Part shown: positions 1-6,630 of the stretch, in pieces | Numbering within the stretch: position 1 is the stretch's first letter | Layout: the number at the start of each line of letters is the position of its first letter | NCBI GenBank assembly: GCA_017853735.1 | Contig: JAFMJA010000107.1 | Span: forward strand, 1-8,494 | From: Burkholderiaceae bacterium | GTDB taxonomy: Bacteria > Pseudomonadota > Gammaproteobacteria > Burkholderiales > Burkholderiaceae_C | DNA length: 8,494 nucleotides | Direction: 5' to 3' | Made by a program: the position numbers and the translations under genes | The notes under the pieces: generated by a model | Databases searched by the model: none | The model's input: the letters and a program-made list of their open reading frames with translations, nothing else | Told to the model about the DNA's origin: nothing

Positions 1-2
1 AA

Positions 3-95
3 AACGGCATTCCAGCCTACGCCTACTCCACCGAATTGCCGGTGGAGGTGCTGGGTGCCAAATACCAGTGGGCTCGGGCGGCCGGACTGCTTTAG
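3..95 (+). CDS. C-terminal end of an unrecognised protein (5' part outside the window)
   Basis: The third forward frame is open from the window edge to a TAG at 93-95 and gives about 30 residues, beginning NGIPAYAYSTELPVEVLG and ending ARAAGLL. The other two forward frames read as low-complexity Arg/Pro/Cys-rich text, which makes this frame the best coding candidate. The composition suits the end of a soluble cytoplasmic enzyme, and no membrane segment is visible. I do not recognise the family from this fragment and assign no function. The gene precedes the exporter operon on the same strand by about 100 nt, so it may or may not share its transcript. Confidence 0.5.
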   Translation, partial: NGIPAYAYSTELPVEVLGAKYQWARAAGLL

Positions 96-198
96 CAATA
101 ATCCGCTTCTTCAACCCTTGCACTTTGTAAAGCAGCCCAGCTGGATGAGCTGGTGCAAGCTATCCACCTGAGCTGATTGAGCGTATGCTGTTGCAGCC
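96..198 (+). other. Intergenic region upstream of the ABC exporter operon, with a small inverted repeat
   Basis: This 103-nt spacer holds no gene I can support. It contains a perfect 6-bp inverted repeat, CCAGCT at 137-142 and AGCTGG at 148-153, with a 5-nt loop. No T-tract follows, so it is a poor intrinsic terminator and could equally be a small operator or chance. No convincing -35/-10 pair was found; TTGCAC at 118-123 lacks a matching -10 at normal spacing. There is also no good Shine-Dalgarno just before the ATG at 199. The operon promoter is presumably here or further upstream. Confidence 0.35.
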
Positions 199-975
199 AT
201 GGTCACTCTCCCTGCAAAGCCAGCACCCGAGACGGTTGGTCACCCACCAGCAAACCTGCCAAGACCAGACAGCGAGGTCATCTTCAGTGCCCTCAATCTG
301 GGTAAAACCTATCAGATGGGGGAGCAGGCGATCCACGCCTTGCAGGATGTCAACCTCAGTATCACACGGGGAGAATTCATCGTACTGCTGGGCCCCTCTG
401 GCAGTGGCAAATCCACCTTGTTGAATATCCTGGGCGGGCTTGACCGGCCCAGCCAAGGCAGCGCCCGCTTTGAAGAGCACGAGTTGACTGGCGCAAGTGA
501 CAACGAACTGACCCGCTACCGGCGTGAACATGTGGGCTTTGTTTTCCAGTTCTACAACCTGATACCCAGCCTGACTGCGCAAGAAAATGTGGAATTGGTC
601 ACCGATATCGTTGCCCATCCCATGTCGGCGCAAGAGGCGCTGGACATGGTGGGCCTGGGTGAACGCTTGCAACACTTTCCGGCCCAGTTATCTGGCGGCG
701 AGCAGCAACGGGTGGCCATTGCACGCGCCATCGTCAAGCGACCGGAGGTGCTTTTGTGCGATGAGCCAACTGGCGCACTGGATTACGCGACCGGGAAGTT
801 GGTGCTGGAGGTCATCGCTCGCATCAACCGCGAACTTGGAACCACCGCCATTGTGATCACCCACAACGCCGCAATTGCCGGCATGGCCGATCGGGTGCTG
901 CATCTCAGCGGCGGCCGCATCCAGCGCGAAGAACGCAACGCCCACAAGCTCAGCCCTGGCGAACTTTCCTGGTAA
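199..975 (+). CDS. ABC transporter ATP-binding protein, LolD/MacB type
   Basis: Cytoplasmic ATPase that would power the FtsX-type permease encoded 7 nt downstream. The 258-residue protein shows the full nucleotide-binding domain: Walker A GPSGSGKST at about 65-73, Q-loop Q117 in VFQFYNLIPSLTAQENV, signature LSGGEQQR at 164-171, Walker B VLLCDEP at 184-190 followed by the D-loop TGALD, and H-loop H222 in ITHNAAIA. The YNLIPSLTAQENV text and the ...GALD ending are typical of the LolD/MacB/FtsE branch (COG1136), which works by mechanotransmission with FtsX-like permeases rather than by classical import. The ATG at 199 is the first in-frame start after a TGA at 178-180 and gives an N-terminal tail of about 25 residues before the domain. 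The ribosome-binding site is weak, so the start is not certain. No key residue is missing. Substrate unknown. Confidence 0.93.
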   Translation: MVTLPAKPAPETVGHPPANLPRPDSEVIFSALNLGKTYQMGEQAIHALQDVNLSITRGEFIVLLGPSGSGKSTLLNILGGLDRPSQGSARFEEHELTGASDNELTRYRREHVGFVFQFYNLIPSLTAQENVELVTDIVAHPMSAQEALDMVGLGERLQHFPAQLSGGEQQRVAIARAIVKRPEVLLCDEPTGALDYATGKLVLEVIARINRELGTTAIVITHNAAIAGMADRVLHLSGGRIQREERNAHKLSPGELSW

Positions 976-982
976 AGATTCC

Positions 983-3346
983 ATGAAAGCCCTGGACCGC
1001 AAGCTGCTGCGCGACCTGCGCCTGATGTGGAACCAGGCACTCACCATTGCCCTGGTGGTAGCCAGCGGCGTGGCGGGATTTGTCACCAGTTTTTCAGCCT
1101 ACGATGCCTTGTCATGGTCACGAGACATTTACTATGCCGAGGCACGCTTTGCCGATGTGTTTGCCCGGCTCAAACGCGCACCCCTTTCCCTGGAGCGGGA
1201 ACTCGAAAAATTGCCTGGCGCAGCCCATGTACAGACCACCGTGGAGCAGGTGGTTCAGGTCGATATTCCTGGTGTCTCTGACCCGATCATCGGTCGTCTG
1301 ATTGGCCTGGAGTCAAAGCAGCAGCTCGGCCTGAACCAGGTCCATTTGCGCTCGGGTCACTGGCCCGAGGCCAGCCACATGGGAGAGCTGCAGGTACTGG
1401 TCTCCGAAGGGTTTGCCATGGCCCGTCAGCTCAAACTGGGCGATCGCTTACAGGCGCTCATCAATGGCAAACGCGAGACCTTGCAGATTGTGGGCATTGC
1501 GCTCTCACCTGAATACATCTTTGCTGGCCTGGCTGGCTCGCCGGACCTGCGCGGATTTGGAGTGTTTTGGCTCAACCGTCAAGCTCTGGCTTCGGCATTT
1601 GACATGGAGGGTGCTTTCAATCAGGTGGCAATCCGTCTGGCACCTGGTGCCCGCGAAGCGCAATTGATCGATGCCTTGGATCGGGTGCTGGCGCCCTACG
1701 GTGGAATCAGCGCACATGGACGGGATACCCAGATGTCGCATATGCTGCTCAATTCGGAAATCCAGGAGCAGCGTGTACTGGGCACGGTACTGCCCGGTAT
1801 TTTTCTTGCCGTCGCAGCTTTCTTGCTGCATGTGGTGCTGAGCCGGCAGATCGCCACCCAGCGTGAACAGATCGCCGCCCTCAAGGCCTTGGGGTATGAC
1901 AACCCGCAGATTGGCAAGCACTATTTTGAATTTGTCCTGCTGATCGTCGCGCTGGGCTTGCTGATCGGACTGGCGGGGGGTGCCTGGCTGGGCCACTGGT
2001 TCACCGGCATCTATGCGGACTTTTTCCGCTTTCCAGAGTTGCGCTACCGGGTACGGCCTGAACTGATACTGGTGGCTACAGGCGCCACCATCCTGACCGC
2101 CGTACTGGCCACCTGGCGCGCCATCATGCGGACGGTCTCGCTCGCACCCGCCGAGGCCATGCACCCCCCTGCCCCAGCGGCATATCGGCCAAGTTTCATT
2201 GAAACCCGCGGTCTACGCCACTGGTTTTCCCCAGCTGCACGCATGATGCTGCGCACCATGCAGCGGCGCGCCATGAACACAGCCCTGACCGTACTGGGTA
2301 TTGCCATCTCCATGGCTATTGTGATCACAGGCTCGTTCTGGCGCGACACCATCGACCTGATGCTGGGCACCCAGTTTCAACGGGTATTGCGCGGCGATGT
2401 GAATATCAGCCTGGTCGAGGCCACTGGCGATCAGGTCAGACAGGAGGCTGCCCGCCTGCCTCATGTGACCGCAGTGGAAGCCGCGCGTTCTGTGCCGGTG
2501 CGTCTTGTCCACGGCCATCGTGAATGGCGCGGTTCGGTGCAGGGGCGGGCGCAGGAACCGGCTCTCCATCGGATTGTCGATGTGCAACAACAAAGCCACC
2601 AGCCACCTGCCAACGGCTTACTGCTGACAGACCGGCTGGCCGCGCGCTTGGGCGTGAAGCCTGGTGACAAACTGCGGGTGGAGGTGCTGGAGGGTGAACA
2701 GCAGGTTTTAGAACTGCCCGTGACAGGTACCTTGGTGGAAATGATGGGCATGAATGCGTACATCGAACGCCGCGCGCTCAACCGCTTGCTGGGAGAGGGA
2801 GATCTGGTCAACCAGCTCACCCTGGCGGTCGAGCGTGGTCATGAGCCAGAGTTATTAACCCATCTCAAGACCCTGCCCAAGGTGGCAGCCGCCTTCAGCA
2901 AAGGTGTGATGCTGCGCAATGTGGAAGAAGTTTCAGCGCGCAATGTGCTGGTGTTCAGCGCCATGCTGACACTCTTCGCAGTCATTATTGCGGTGGGTGT
3001 GGTCTACAACCACGCCCGCATCGCTCTGTCCGAGCGCGCCTGGGAATTGGCCAGTCTGCGCGTGCTGGGTTTTTCCCGGGCCGAAGTCTCGACCTTGCTG
3101 CTGGGTGAGCTGGCACTGGAGATCGTGCTGGCCATGCCCTTGGGCATGGCTGGCGGCTGGCTGCTCTCCAATCTGATTGTCGAGCTGATCAAGACCGACG
3201 AATTTTTCTTTCCGCTGGTGATCCTGCCAGCCACCTACGCCTATGCCGCCCTGTGTGTGGTGATTGCCGGTGTGGCCAGCGCCATGATCGTGCGTCGACG
3301 GATCGACCGGCTGGATTTGGTAGCGGTGCTCAAGACACGCGAATAG
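983..3346 (+). CDS. ABC transporter permease with two FtsX-type halves
   Basis: Inner-membrane permease of 787 residues pairing with the upstream ATPase and downstream adaptor. Predicted membrane segments lie near residues 19-38, 267-286, 315-337, 360-378, 432-452, 655-675, 706-733 and 745-770. This gives two repeats of one helix, a periplasmic domain of about 200 residues, then three helices: the duplicated four-helix FtsX/LolC plan. Each repeat carries the FtsX-type cytoplasmic loop after its second helix: REQIAALKALGYDNPQI near 294-310 and ERAWELASLRVLGFSRAEV near 684-702. The frame is open further upstream, but ATG 983 was chosen because it gives MKALDRKLLRDLRLMWNQAL, a typical start, 7 nt after the ATPase stop; earlier in-frame codons would overlap the ATPase. 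MacB-type exporters have one four-helix unit fused to the ATPase; here the two units are in one chain and the ATPase is separate. Cargo cannot be read from sequence. Confidence 0.92.
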   Translation: MKALDRKLLRDLRLMWNQALTIALVVASGVAGFVTSFSAYDALSWSRDIYYAEARFADVFARLKRAPLSLERELEKLPGAAHVQTTVEQVVQVDIPGVSDPIIGRLIGLESKQQLGLNQVHLRSGHWPEASHMGELQVLVSEGFAMARQLKLGDRLQALINGKRETLQIVGIALSPEYIFAGLAGSPDLRGFGVFWLNRQALASAFDMEGAFNQVAIRLAPGAREAQLIDALDRVLAPYGGISAHGRDTQMSHMLLNSEIQEQRVLGTVLPGIFLAVAAFLLHVVLSRQIATQREQIAALKALGYDNPQIGKHYFEFVLLIVALGLLIGLAGGAWLGHWFTGIYADFFRFPELRYRVRPELILVATGATILTAVLATWRAIMRTVSLAPAEAMHPPAPAAYRPSFIETRGLRHWFSPAARMMLRTMQRRAMNTALTVLGIAISMAIVITGSFWRDTIDLMLGTQFQRVLRGDVNISLVEATGDQVRQEAARLPHVTAVEAARSVPVRLVHGHREWRGSVQGRAQEPALHRIVDVQQQSHQPPANGLLLTDRLAARLGVKPGDKLRVEVLEGEQQVLELPVTGTLVEMMGMNAYIERRALNRLLGEGDLVNQLTLAVERGHEPELLTHLKTLPKVAAAFSKGVMLRNVEEVSARNVLVFSAMLTLFAVIIAVGVVYNHARIALSERAWELASLRVLGFSRAEVSTLLLGELALEIVLAMPLGMAGGWLLSNLIVELIKTDEFFFPLVILPATYAYAALCVVIAGVASAMIVRRRIDRLDLVAVLKTRE

Positions 3347-3378
3347 AGGGACAATGTGGCTGCAGTGATGGAATCACC

Positions 3379-4575
3379 ATGAAAAGCAGACTCTGGATCA
3401 TCTTGGGCATTGCCGCGGGCCTGGCCCTGCTGACCTGGGCTTTGTGGCCCGCAGCCTTGCAGGTTGAGACAGGCCGGGTATCGCAAGGCCGCTTCGAGCG
3501 CAGCGTCCAGGAAGATGGCAAGACACGCTTGCGCGACCGCTATCTGGTCTCTGCCCCGCTGACTGGCCAGTTGGAACGGGTCACATTGCAGCAGGGCGAT
3601 ACCGTGGAGCGCGATCAGGTCCTGGCTAGCTTGAGGCCGGCCCTGCCCGATTTGCTCAACGAGCGCAGCCGGCAAGAACAGCGTGAGCGTATTGGCGCTC
3701 TGGAAGCCTTGCTCGCCAGGGCGCAGACCCAGGTCGAGCGCGCCCAGGCGGCGCTGGAGAAGACGCGAGCCGATCTGCGTCGCAGCGAAACCCTGACCCG
3801 CCAGGGTTTTCTCTCGCCCACACAGAATGAAACCGAACGGCTCAATCTGCGTCTGCGGGAGAAAGAGCTGGAAGGCGCAGAGCAGGAGGCGCATGCGGCG
3901 CGCCATCAGCTGGACCAGTCGCGCATTGCCATCCGCCAATTTGCCTCAGGCGCTGGGCAAGCCAGCGCGCGCAGCTGGCTGATCCGTTCTCCGATCGGCG
4001 GCAAGGTACTCAAGATTCACCAGCAAAGCGAGGGCCGGGTCCAGGCAGGCGCGCCTCTCATGGAGTTGGGCGATCCAAGCCGCCTGGAAGTGGTGGTGGA
4101 CCTGCTCACTGAGGATGCGGCCCAGATTCGTCCGGGCACGCCTGCCCAGTTGAGCAACTGGGGCGGACCGGATGTCCTGCAGGCCGTCGTGCGCCTGATC
4201 GAGCCCGCTGCGTTCACCAAGGTTTCTGCCCTGGGGGTGGAAGAGCAACGGGTGCATGTGGTGCTGGACATCAGCACCGATCTGCAATACTGGCGCAGCC
4301 TGGGTGATGGCTACAAAGTCGATGTGCGCCTGCAGGTGCAGGCGGTGGAGCAAGCGCTCAAGGTTCCGGTCAGCGCCCTCTTTCCCAGCGGCACCCGCTC
4401 TGCTTTGTTTGCGGTGGAGCTAGGGCGCGCCCATCTGCGCCAGGTCGAGGTGCTTGCACGCAATGGCGAGGAGGCCCTGATCAAGAGCAGCCTGGGTGTC
4501 GGTAGCGAAGTAGTGATCTACCCACCGGCCAAACTCAAGGATGGCCAACGGGTCCGCCAATTGAAAGCTCGGTAA
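3379..4575 (+). CDS. Periplasmic adaptor (membrane fusion) protein, MacA/HlyD type
   Basis: Membrane-anchored periplasmic adaptor of 398 residues that would link the inner-membrane ABC permease to an outer-membrane channel. An N-terminal signal anchor spans about residues 5-23. The first half of the lipoyl (biotinyl-like) domain is near 56-86 (VSAPLTGQLERVTLQQGDTV), followed by a long Glu/Arg/Gln-rich alpha-helical hairpin at about 95-185 with a turn near RQGFLSPTQNE. The second lipoyl half is near 198-231 (SWLIRSPIGGKVLKI...GAPLMELGDP), and beta-barrel and membrane-proximal domains run to the end (KVPVSALFPSG near 328-338). The open frame extends upstream into the permease, but ATG 3379 begins the signal anchor and lies 32 nt after the permease stop. 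GGA at 3370-3372 is the only weak ribosome-binding match. No TolC-type gene follows, so an outer-membrane partner must be encoded elsewhere. Confidence 0.92.
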   Translation: MKSRLWIILGIAAGLALLTWALWPAALQVETGRVSQGRFERSVQEDGKTRLRDRYLVSAPLTGQLERVTLQQGDTVERDQVLASLRPALPDLLNERSRQEQRERIGALEALLARAQTQVERAQAALEKTRADLRRSETLTRQGFLSPTQNETERLNLRLREKELEGAEQEAHAARHQLDQSRIAIRQFASGAGQASARSWLIRSPIGGKVLKIHQQSEGRVQAGAPLMELGDPSRLEVVVDLLTEDAAQIRPGTPAQLSNWGGPDVLQAVVRLIEPAAFTKVSALGVEEQRVHVVLDISTDLQYWRSLGDGYKVDVRLQVQAVEQALKVPVSALFPSGTRSALFAVELGRAHLRQVEVLARNGEEALIKSSLGVGSEVVIYPPAKLKDGQRVRQLKAR

Positions 4576-4578
4576 AAA

Positions 4579-4863
4579 ATGTACGGCTATCTGGTTGCCC
4601 TGGCCTGGCTCTATGTGGCCGTCATGATGGCTGCTGCCGAAGCAGCCAGCCCAGTGGGCAGTCTGTTGGGAGCCCTGATCACCCTGGTACTCTACGGCAT
4701 CGCGCCGGTGGCTCTGGTGATGTATATCCTGACCACCCCCGCGCGCAAGCGGGCACTGCGGTCCAGGCAAGATTCTGCTTCCAGCCCCCCCTCAGCGGGC
4801 CAGCCAGATACAGGCAGCCATTCGGCCGCTGATTCGATCGCGCCGGTGCGAAAAGAACCGTGA
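4579..4863 (+). CDS. Small membrane protein with two predicted membrane segments, unknown function
   Basis: A 94-residue protein starting MYGYLVALAWLYVAVMMAAA, with hydrophobic segments at about 4-20 and 26-51 and then a hydrophilic Ser/Pro/Arg-rich tail from residue 53 on (TPARKRALRSRQ...). It starts 3 nt after the adaptor stop, so it is probably translated by coupling and belongs to the exporter transcript; no Shine-Dalgarno of its own is seen. The last 23 residues are encoded antisense to the 3' end of pgeF, a 72-nt overlap. The general look matches small hypothetical proteins that I recall from Burkholderiales, but I know no assigned function. It could be an accessory subunit of the exporter or simply a neighbour. 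Confidence 0.75.
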   Translation: MYGYLVALAWLYVAVMMAAAEAASPVGSLLGALITLVLYGIAPVALVMYILTTPARKRALRSRQDSASSPPSAGQPDTGSHSAADSIAPVRKEP

Positions 4864-5565
4864 GGGGTTGTGCACCGTGCACCAATCCTTGCTGCCATCA
4901 TTGCCAAAAATATTGCGCAGGCCCAGTTTGCCCAGGCGCAGACGGGCCAATTGGGCCAGATCTGCCAGCCATTTGCCATCTCGGTCAGTGGGCTGAAAGC
5001 AGATCGCCGCGTTGGGGTCGCTGTCCACAAAGATGGCGCGCACCTCACTGCCGACCTCGAAGGCTTGCGGCCCGATCCCGGGGCCAATCCAGGCCAGAAG
5101 CGCCTCAGTCGATGTGTTGCCTGTTGCCAGCACCTGATCGACCAGGCTTTCCAGCACCCCACGACCCTGCAATCCAGCCAGCCCGCGCCAACCCGCGTGG
5201 GCTGCTGCGACAAAGCTGCCTGATCGATCGGTGAACAGAATCGGCAGACAGTCGGCCACCAGGATGGTGCAGGCCAGCCCGGCAGCACGGGTCAGGCTGG
5301 CATCGGCGGGCAAGCCATCAGCCTGTTCGAGCGCCAGCGGCTGCACCTCCACCCCGTGCAACTGTGACAAAAAAACAGGCCGGGCGACCAGAGAATCCCT
5401 GAGAGCCTGCCGGTTGCGCTGCACTGCTTCTGGATCGTCGCCGACATGATCCCCCAAATTAAAGCTGTCGAAGGGGGACTTGGATACACCTCCCTGGCGT
5501 GTGGTGCAGATCGCCTGTACCCAAGGCGGGGCTGGCCATTGGGGTTGCAGCCAGGCGTCATGCAT
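4792..5565 (-). CDS. pgeF: Peptidoglycan editing factor / laccase-domain protein (YfiH family)
   Basis: A 257-residue cytoplasmic protein of the DUF152/YfiH family, also annotated polyphenol oxidase or purine nucleoside phosphorylase. In E. coli PgeF removes wrongly incorporated L-Ser from UDP-MurNAc precursors. The conserved zinc/active-site set is present: H70 in FLSQLHG, C106 in ADCLP and H123 in AAHAGWRG. Family blocks TTRQGGVS near 21-28, IGPGIGPQAFEVG near 160-172 and FFSHRRDRISGRMAA near 237-251 are also seen. Length is normal, and the C-terminus ends as the family usually does. The ATG at 5565-5563 lies 20 nt after the isomerase stop, so the two are likely cotranscribed. The GGC/CGG-rich leader gives only a weak ribosome-binding site. 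The 3' end overlaps the convergent small membrane protein gene by 72 nt, and no terminator separates them. Confidence 0.93.
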   Translation of the reverse strand: MHDAWLQPQWPAPPWVQAICTTRQGGVSKSPFDSFNLGDHVGDDPEAVQRNRQALRDSLVARPVFLSQLHGVEVQPLALEQADGLPADASLTRAAGLACTILVADCLPILFTDRSGSFVAAAHAGWRGLAGLQGRGVLESLVDQVLATGNTSTEALLAWIGPGIGPQAFEVGSEVRAIFVDSDPNAAICFQPTDRDGKWLADLAQLARLRLGKLGLRNIFGNDGSKDWCTVHNPSRFFSHRRDRISGRMAACIWLAR

Positions 5566-5585
5566 GTCCGTCGGTCAAATGCGGC

Positions 5586-6257
5586 TCAGGGTTGAAAGTC
5601 CGGGCAATTGGCGGGCTGGGCCTGTTGGAATGCCGGTAATTGCATACACGCCTCAAAAGCAGCCATGGTCAGCGGCAGGCCGCTCAGATCGCAGTCAAAG
5701 CGCTGTGCATTAAAGATCTGAGGCACCAGACAACAATCGGCCATGGTGGGAGAATCGCCAAAGCAGAAGCGTGAGGCAGCCAGACCGGCCTGGCGACGCT
5801 GCTGGTTCAACTGGATCAGCTGCCGCTCAAAACCTTCAAGTCCATCACGAATCCAATGGCAGTACCAGCGGTTTTTCGCCTCTTCGTCTAGCTTGAGTAC
5901 ATTGCTGAGATATTTCAGCACGCGTAGATTATTGACTGGATGAATTTCGCAGGCCACCGTCTGCGCCAGCCCGCGCACCTGGGCGCGTCCCAAGGCATCG
6001 GCAGGCAACAAGGCGGGATCAGGAAAAGTCTCATCCAGGTATTCGATGATCGCCATGGACTGGGATAGACGCACATCATCCACTTCCAGCAGGGGTACCA
6101 GTCGATCTGCTGAAAGAGCAGCATATTCGGGCAGTCTGTGCTCGCCACGCGCCAGATGGATTGCCAGGTATTCATAGTCCAGGCCCTTGAGCGCCATGGC
6201 AATACGCACCCGAAAGGAGGCCGAGGAGCGGTAGTAGTTATGCAGTTTCATGCACAT
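5586..6257 (-). CDS. maiA: Maleylpyruvate / maleylacetoacetate isomerase (zeta-class glutathione transferase)
   Basis: Glutathione-dependent cis-trans isomerase, 223 residues. The zeta-class active-site motif SSASFRVRIA is at 11-20 (usual form SSCSWRVRIAL). The cis-proline is in RLVPLLEVDD (P55), the glutathione-binding QSMAIIEYLDE at 66-76, the EIHPVNNLRVLKYL block near 104-117, and the N-capping TMADCCLVPQ near 171-180. Because gentisate 1,2-dioxygenase is encoded just across the divergent spacer, I infer the substrate is maleylpyruvate (NagL-like, forming fumarylpyruvate) rather than maleylacetoacetate; sequence alone cannot separate the two. Two starts are possible: ATG 6257 (MCMKLHNYY) or ATG 6251 (MKLHNYY), the second matching the usual family N-terminus. 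Neither has a clear Shine-Dalgarno. pgeF follows after 20 nt. The second serine motif position has Ala instead of Cys, which also occurs in functional relatives as far as I recall. Confidence 0.9.
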   Translation of the reverse strand: MCMKLHNYYRSSASFRVRIAMALKGLDYEYLAIHLARGEHRLPEYAALSADRLVPLLEVDDVRLSQSMAIIEYLDETFPDPALLPADALGRAQVRGLAQTVACEIHPVNNLRVLKYLSNVLKLDEEAKNRWYCHWIRDGLEGFERQLIQLNQQRRQAGLAASRFCFGDSPTMADCCLVPQIFNAQRFDCDLSGLPLTMAAFEACMQLPAFQQAQPANCPDFQP

Positions 6258-6327
6258 TAGGATATACCGGATTTCTTGGCCAGGGCGTTAGACTTGGAGT
6301 TTTACCCTATCTCCTGGAGTCGAATTT
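6258..6327. promoter_or_regulatory. Divergent intergenic region between the isomerase and the ABM/gentisate operon
   Basis: Seventy nucleotides separate two divergent gene starts, so promoters for both directions should lie here or overlap the gene ends. I could not find a convincing -35/-10 pair on either strand. Visible elements are a palindromic TGGCCA inside CTTGGCCAGG (about 6275-6284), and a direct repeat TGGAGT at 6295-6300 and 6315-6320, starts exactly 20 bp apart. The second copy also contains the GGAG ribosome-binding site (6316-6319), 8 nt before the ATG at 6328. No regulator gene (LysR, MarR or IclR type) is present in the window. The regulatory role is inferred from layout only. 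Confidence 0.45.
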
Positions 6328-6630
6328 ATGGTTCTTGAACTCGCTGATATCCGGATCCATCCGGGCCAACAAGCCGCTTTTGATGAAGCCATCCAGCGCG
6401 GCGTCAACACCGTGATCAGCAAAGCCAAGGGCTATCGCGGCTTCAAGGTCAATCAGGGCATCGAAAGCCCTGAGCGCTATTTGCTGATGATCTTCTGGGA
6501 AACCCTGGAAGACCACACCCAGCATTTCCGCCAGTCTCCGGCATTTGCCGAATGGCGCGCCATTGTGGGATCTTTTTTTGCAGCGCCGCCCACTGTCGAG
6601 CATTTCAATCTTCTGGCCAAGTCAGCCTGA
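6328..6630 (+). CDS. Small antibiotic-biosynthesis-monooxygenase (ABM) fold protein
   Basis: A 100-residue protein of the dimeric alpha/beta-barrel ABM family. The first strand is VLELADIRIHPGQQAAFDEAI, the second is GYRGFKVNQGIESPERYLLMIFWETLEDH, and the family pattern W-E-x-x-x-D-H-x-x-H-F with PAFAEWR follows at about 58-77. Such proteins act as cofactor-free monooxygenases on aromatic rings, or as heme-degrading or structural dimers; the reaction cannot be told from sequence. GGAG at 6316-6319 gives a good ribosome-binding site 8 nt before the ATG. It is the first gene of the gentisate operon, 45 nt ahead of the dioxygenase, so a role in aromatic substrate handling is possible. It lacks any signal peptide and is presumably cytoplasmic. 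Confidence 0.85.
   Translation: MVLELADIRIHPGQQAAFDEAIQRGVNTVISKAKGYRGFKVNQGIESPERYLLMIFWETLEDHTQHFRQSPAFAEWRAIVGSFFAAPPTVEHFNLLAKSA

Noticed and set aside
875..982. Upstream extension of the permease frame from ATG 875
   Set aside because: It would overlap the ATPase end by about 100 nt and adds an Ala/Ser-rich out-of-frame segment. ATG 983 gives the expected N-terminus and operon spacing.
1505..2164. 219-codon open frame antisense to the permease
   Set aside because: Composition is Gln/His/Arg-rich with no domain features, a typical mirror frame of a GC-rich membrane protein gene.
3253..3378. Upstream extension of the adaptor frame from ATG 3253
   Set aside because: The extra 42 residues are a Cys/Arg/Asp-rich shadow of the permease end and would place the signal anchor internally.
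3241..3939. 232-codon open frame antisense to the permease end and adaptor
   Set aside because: Shadow of the coiled-coil region of the adaptor; no family resemblance, and it runs across two real genes.
4692..5288. 198-codon reverse frame overlapping pgeF in another phase
   Set aside because: Trp/Cys/Arg-rich out-of-frame reading of pgeF; the pgeF frame has all catalytic motifs.
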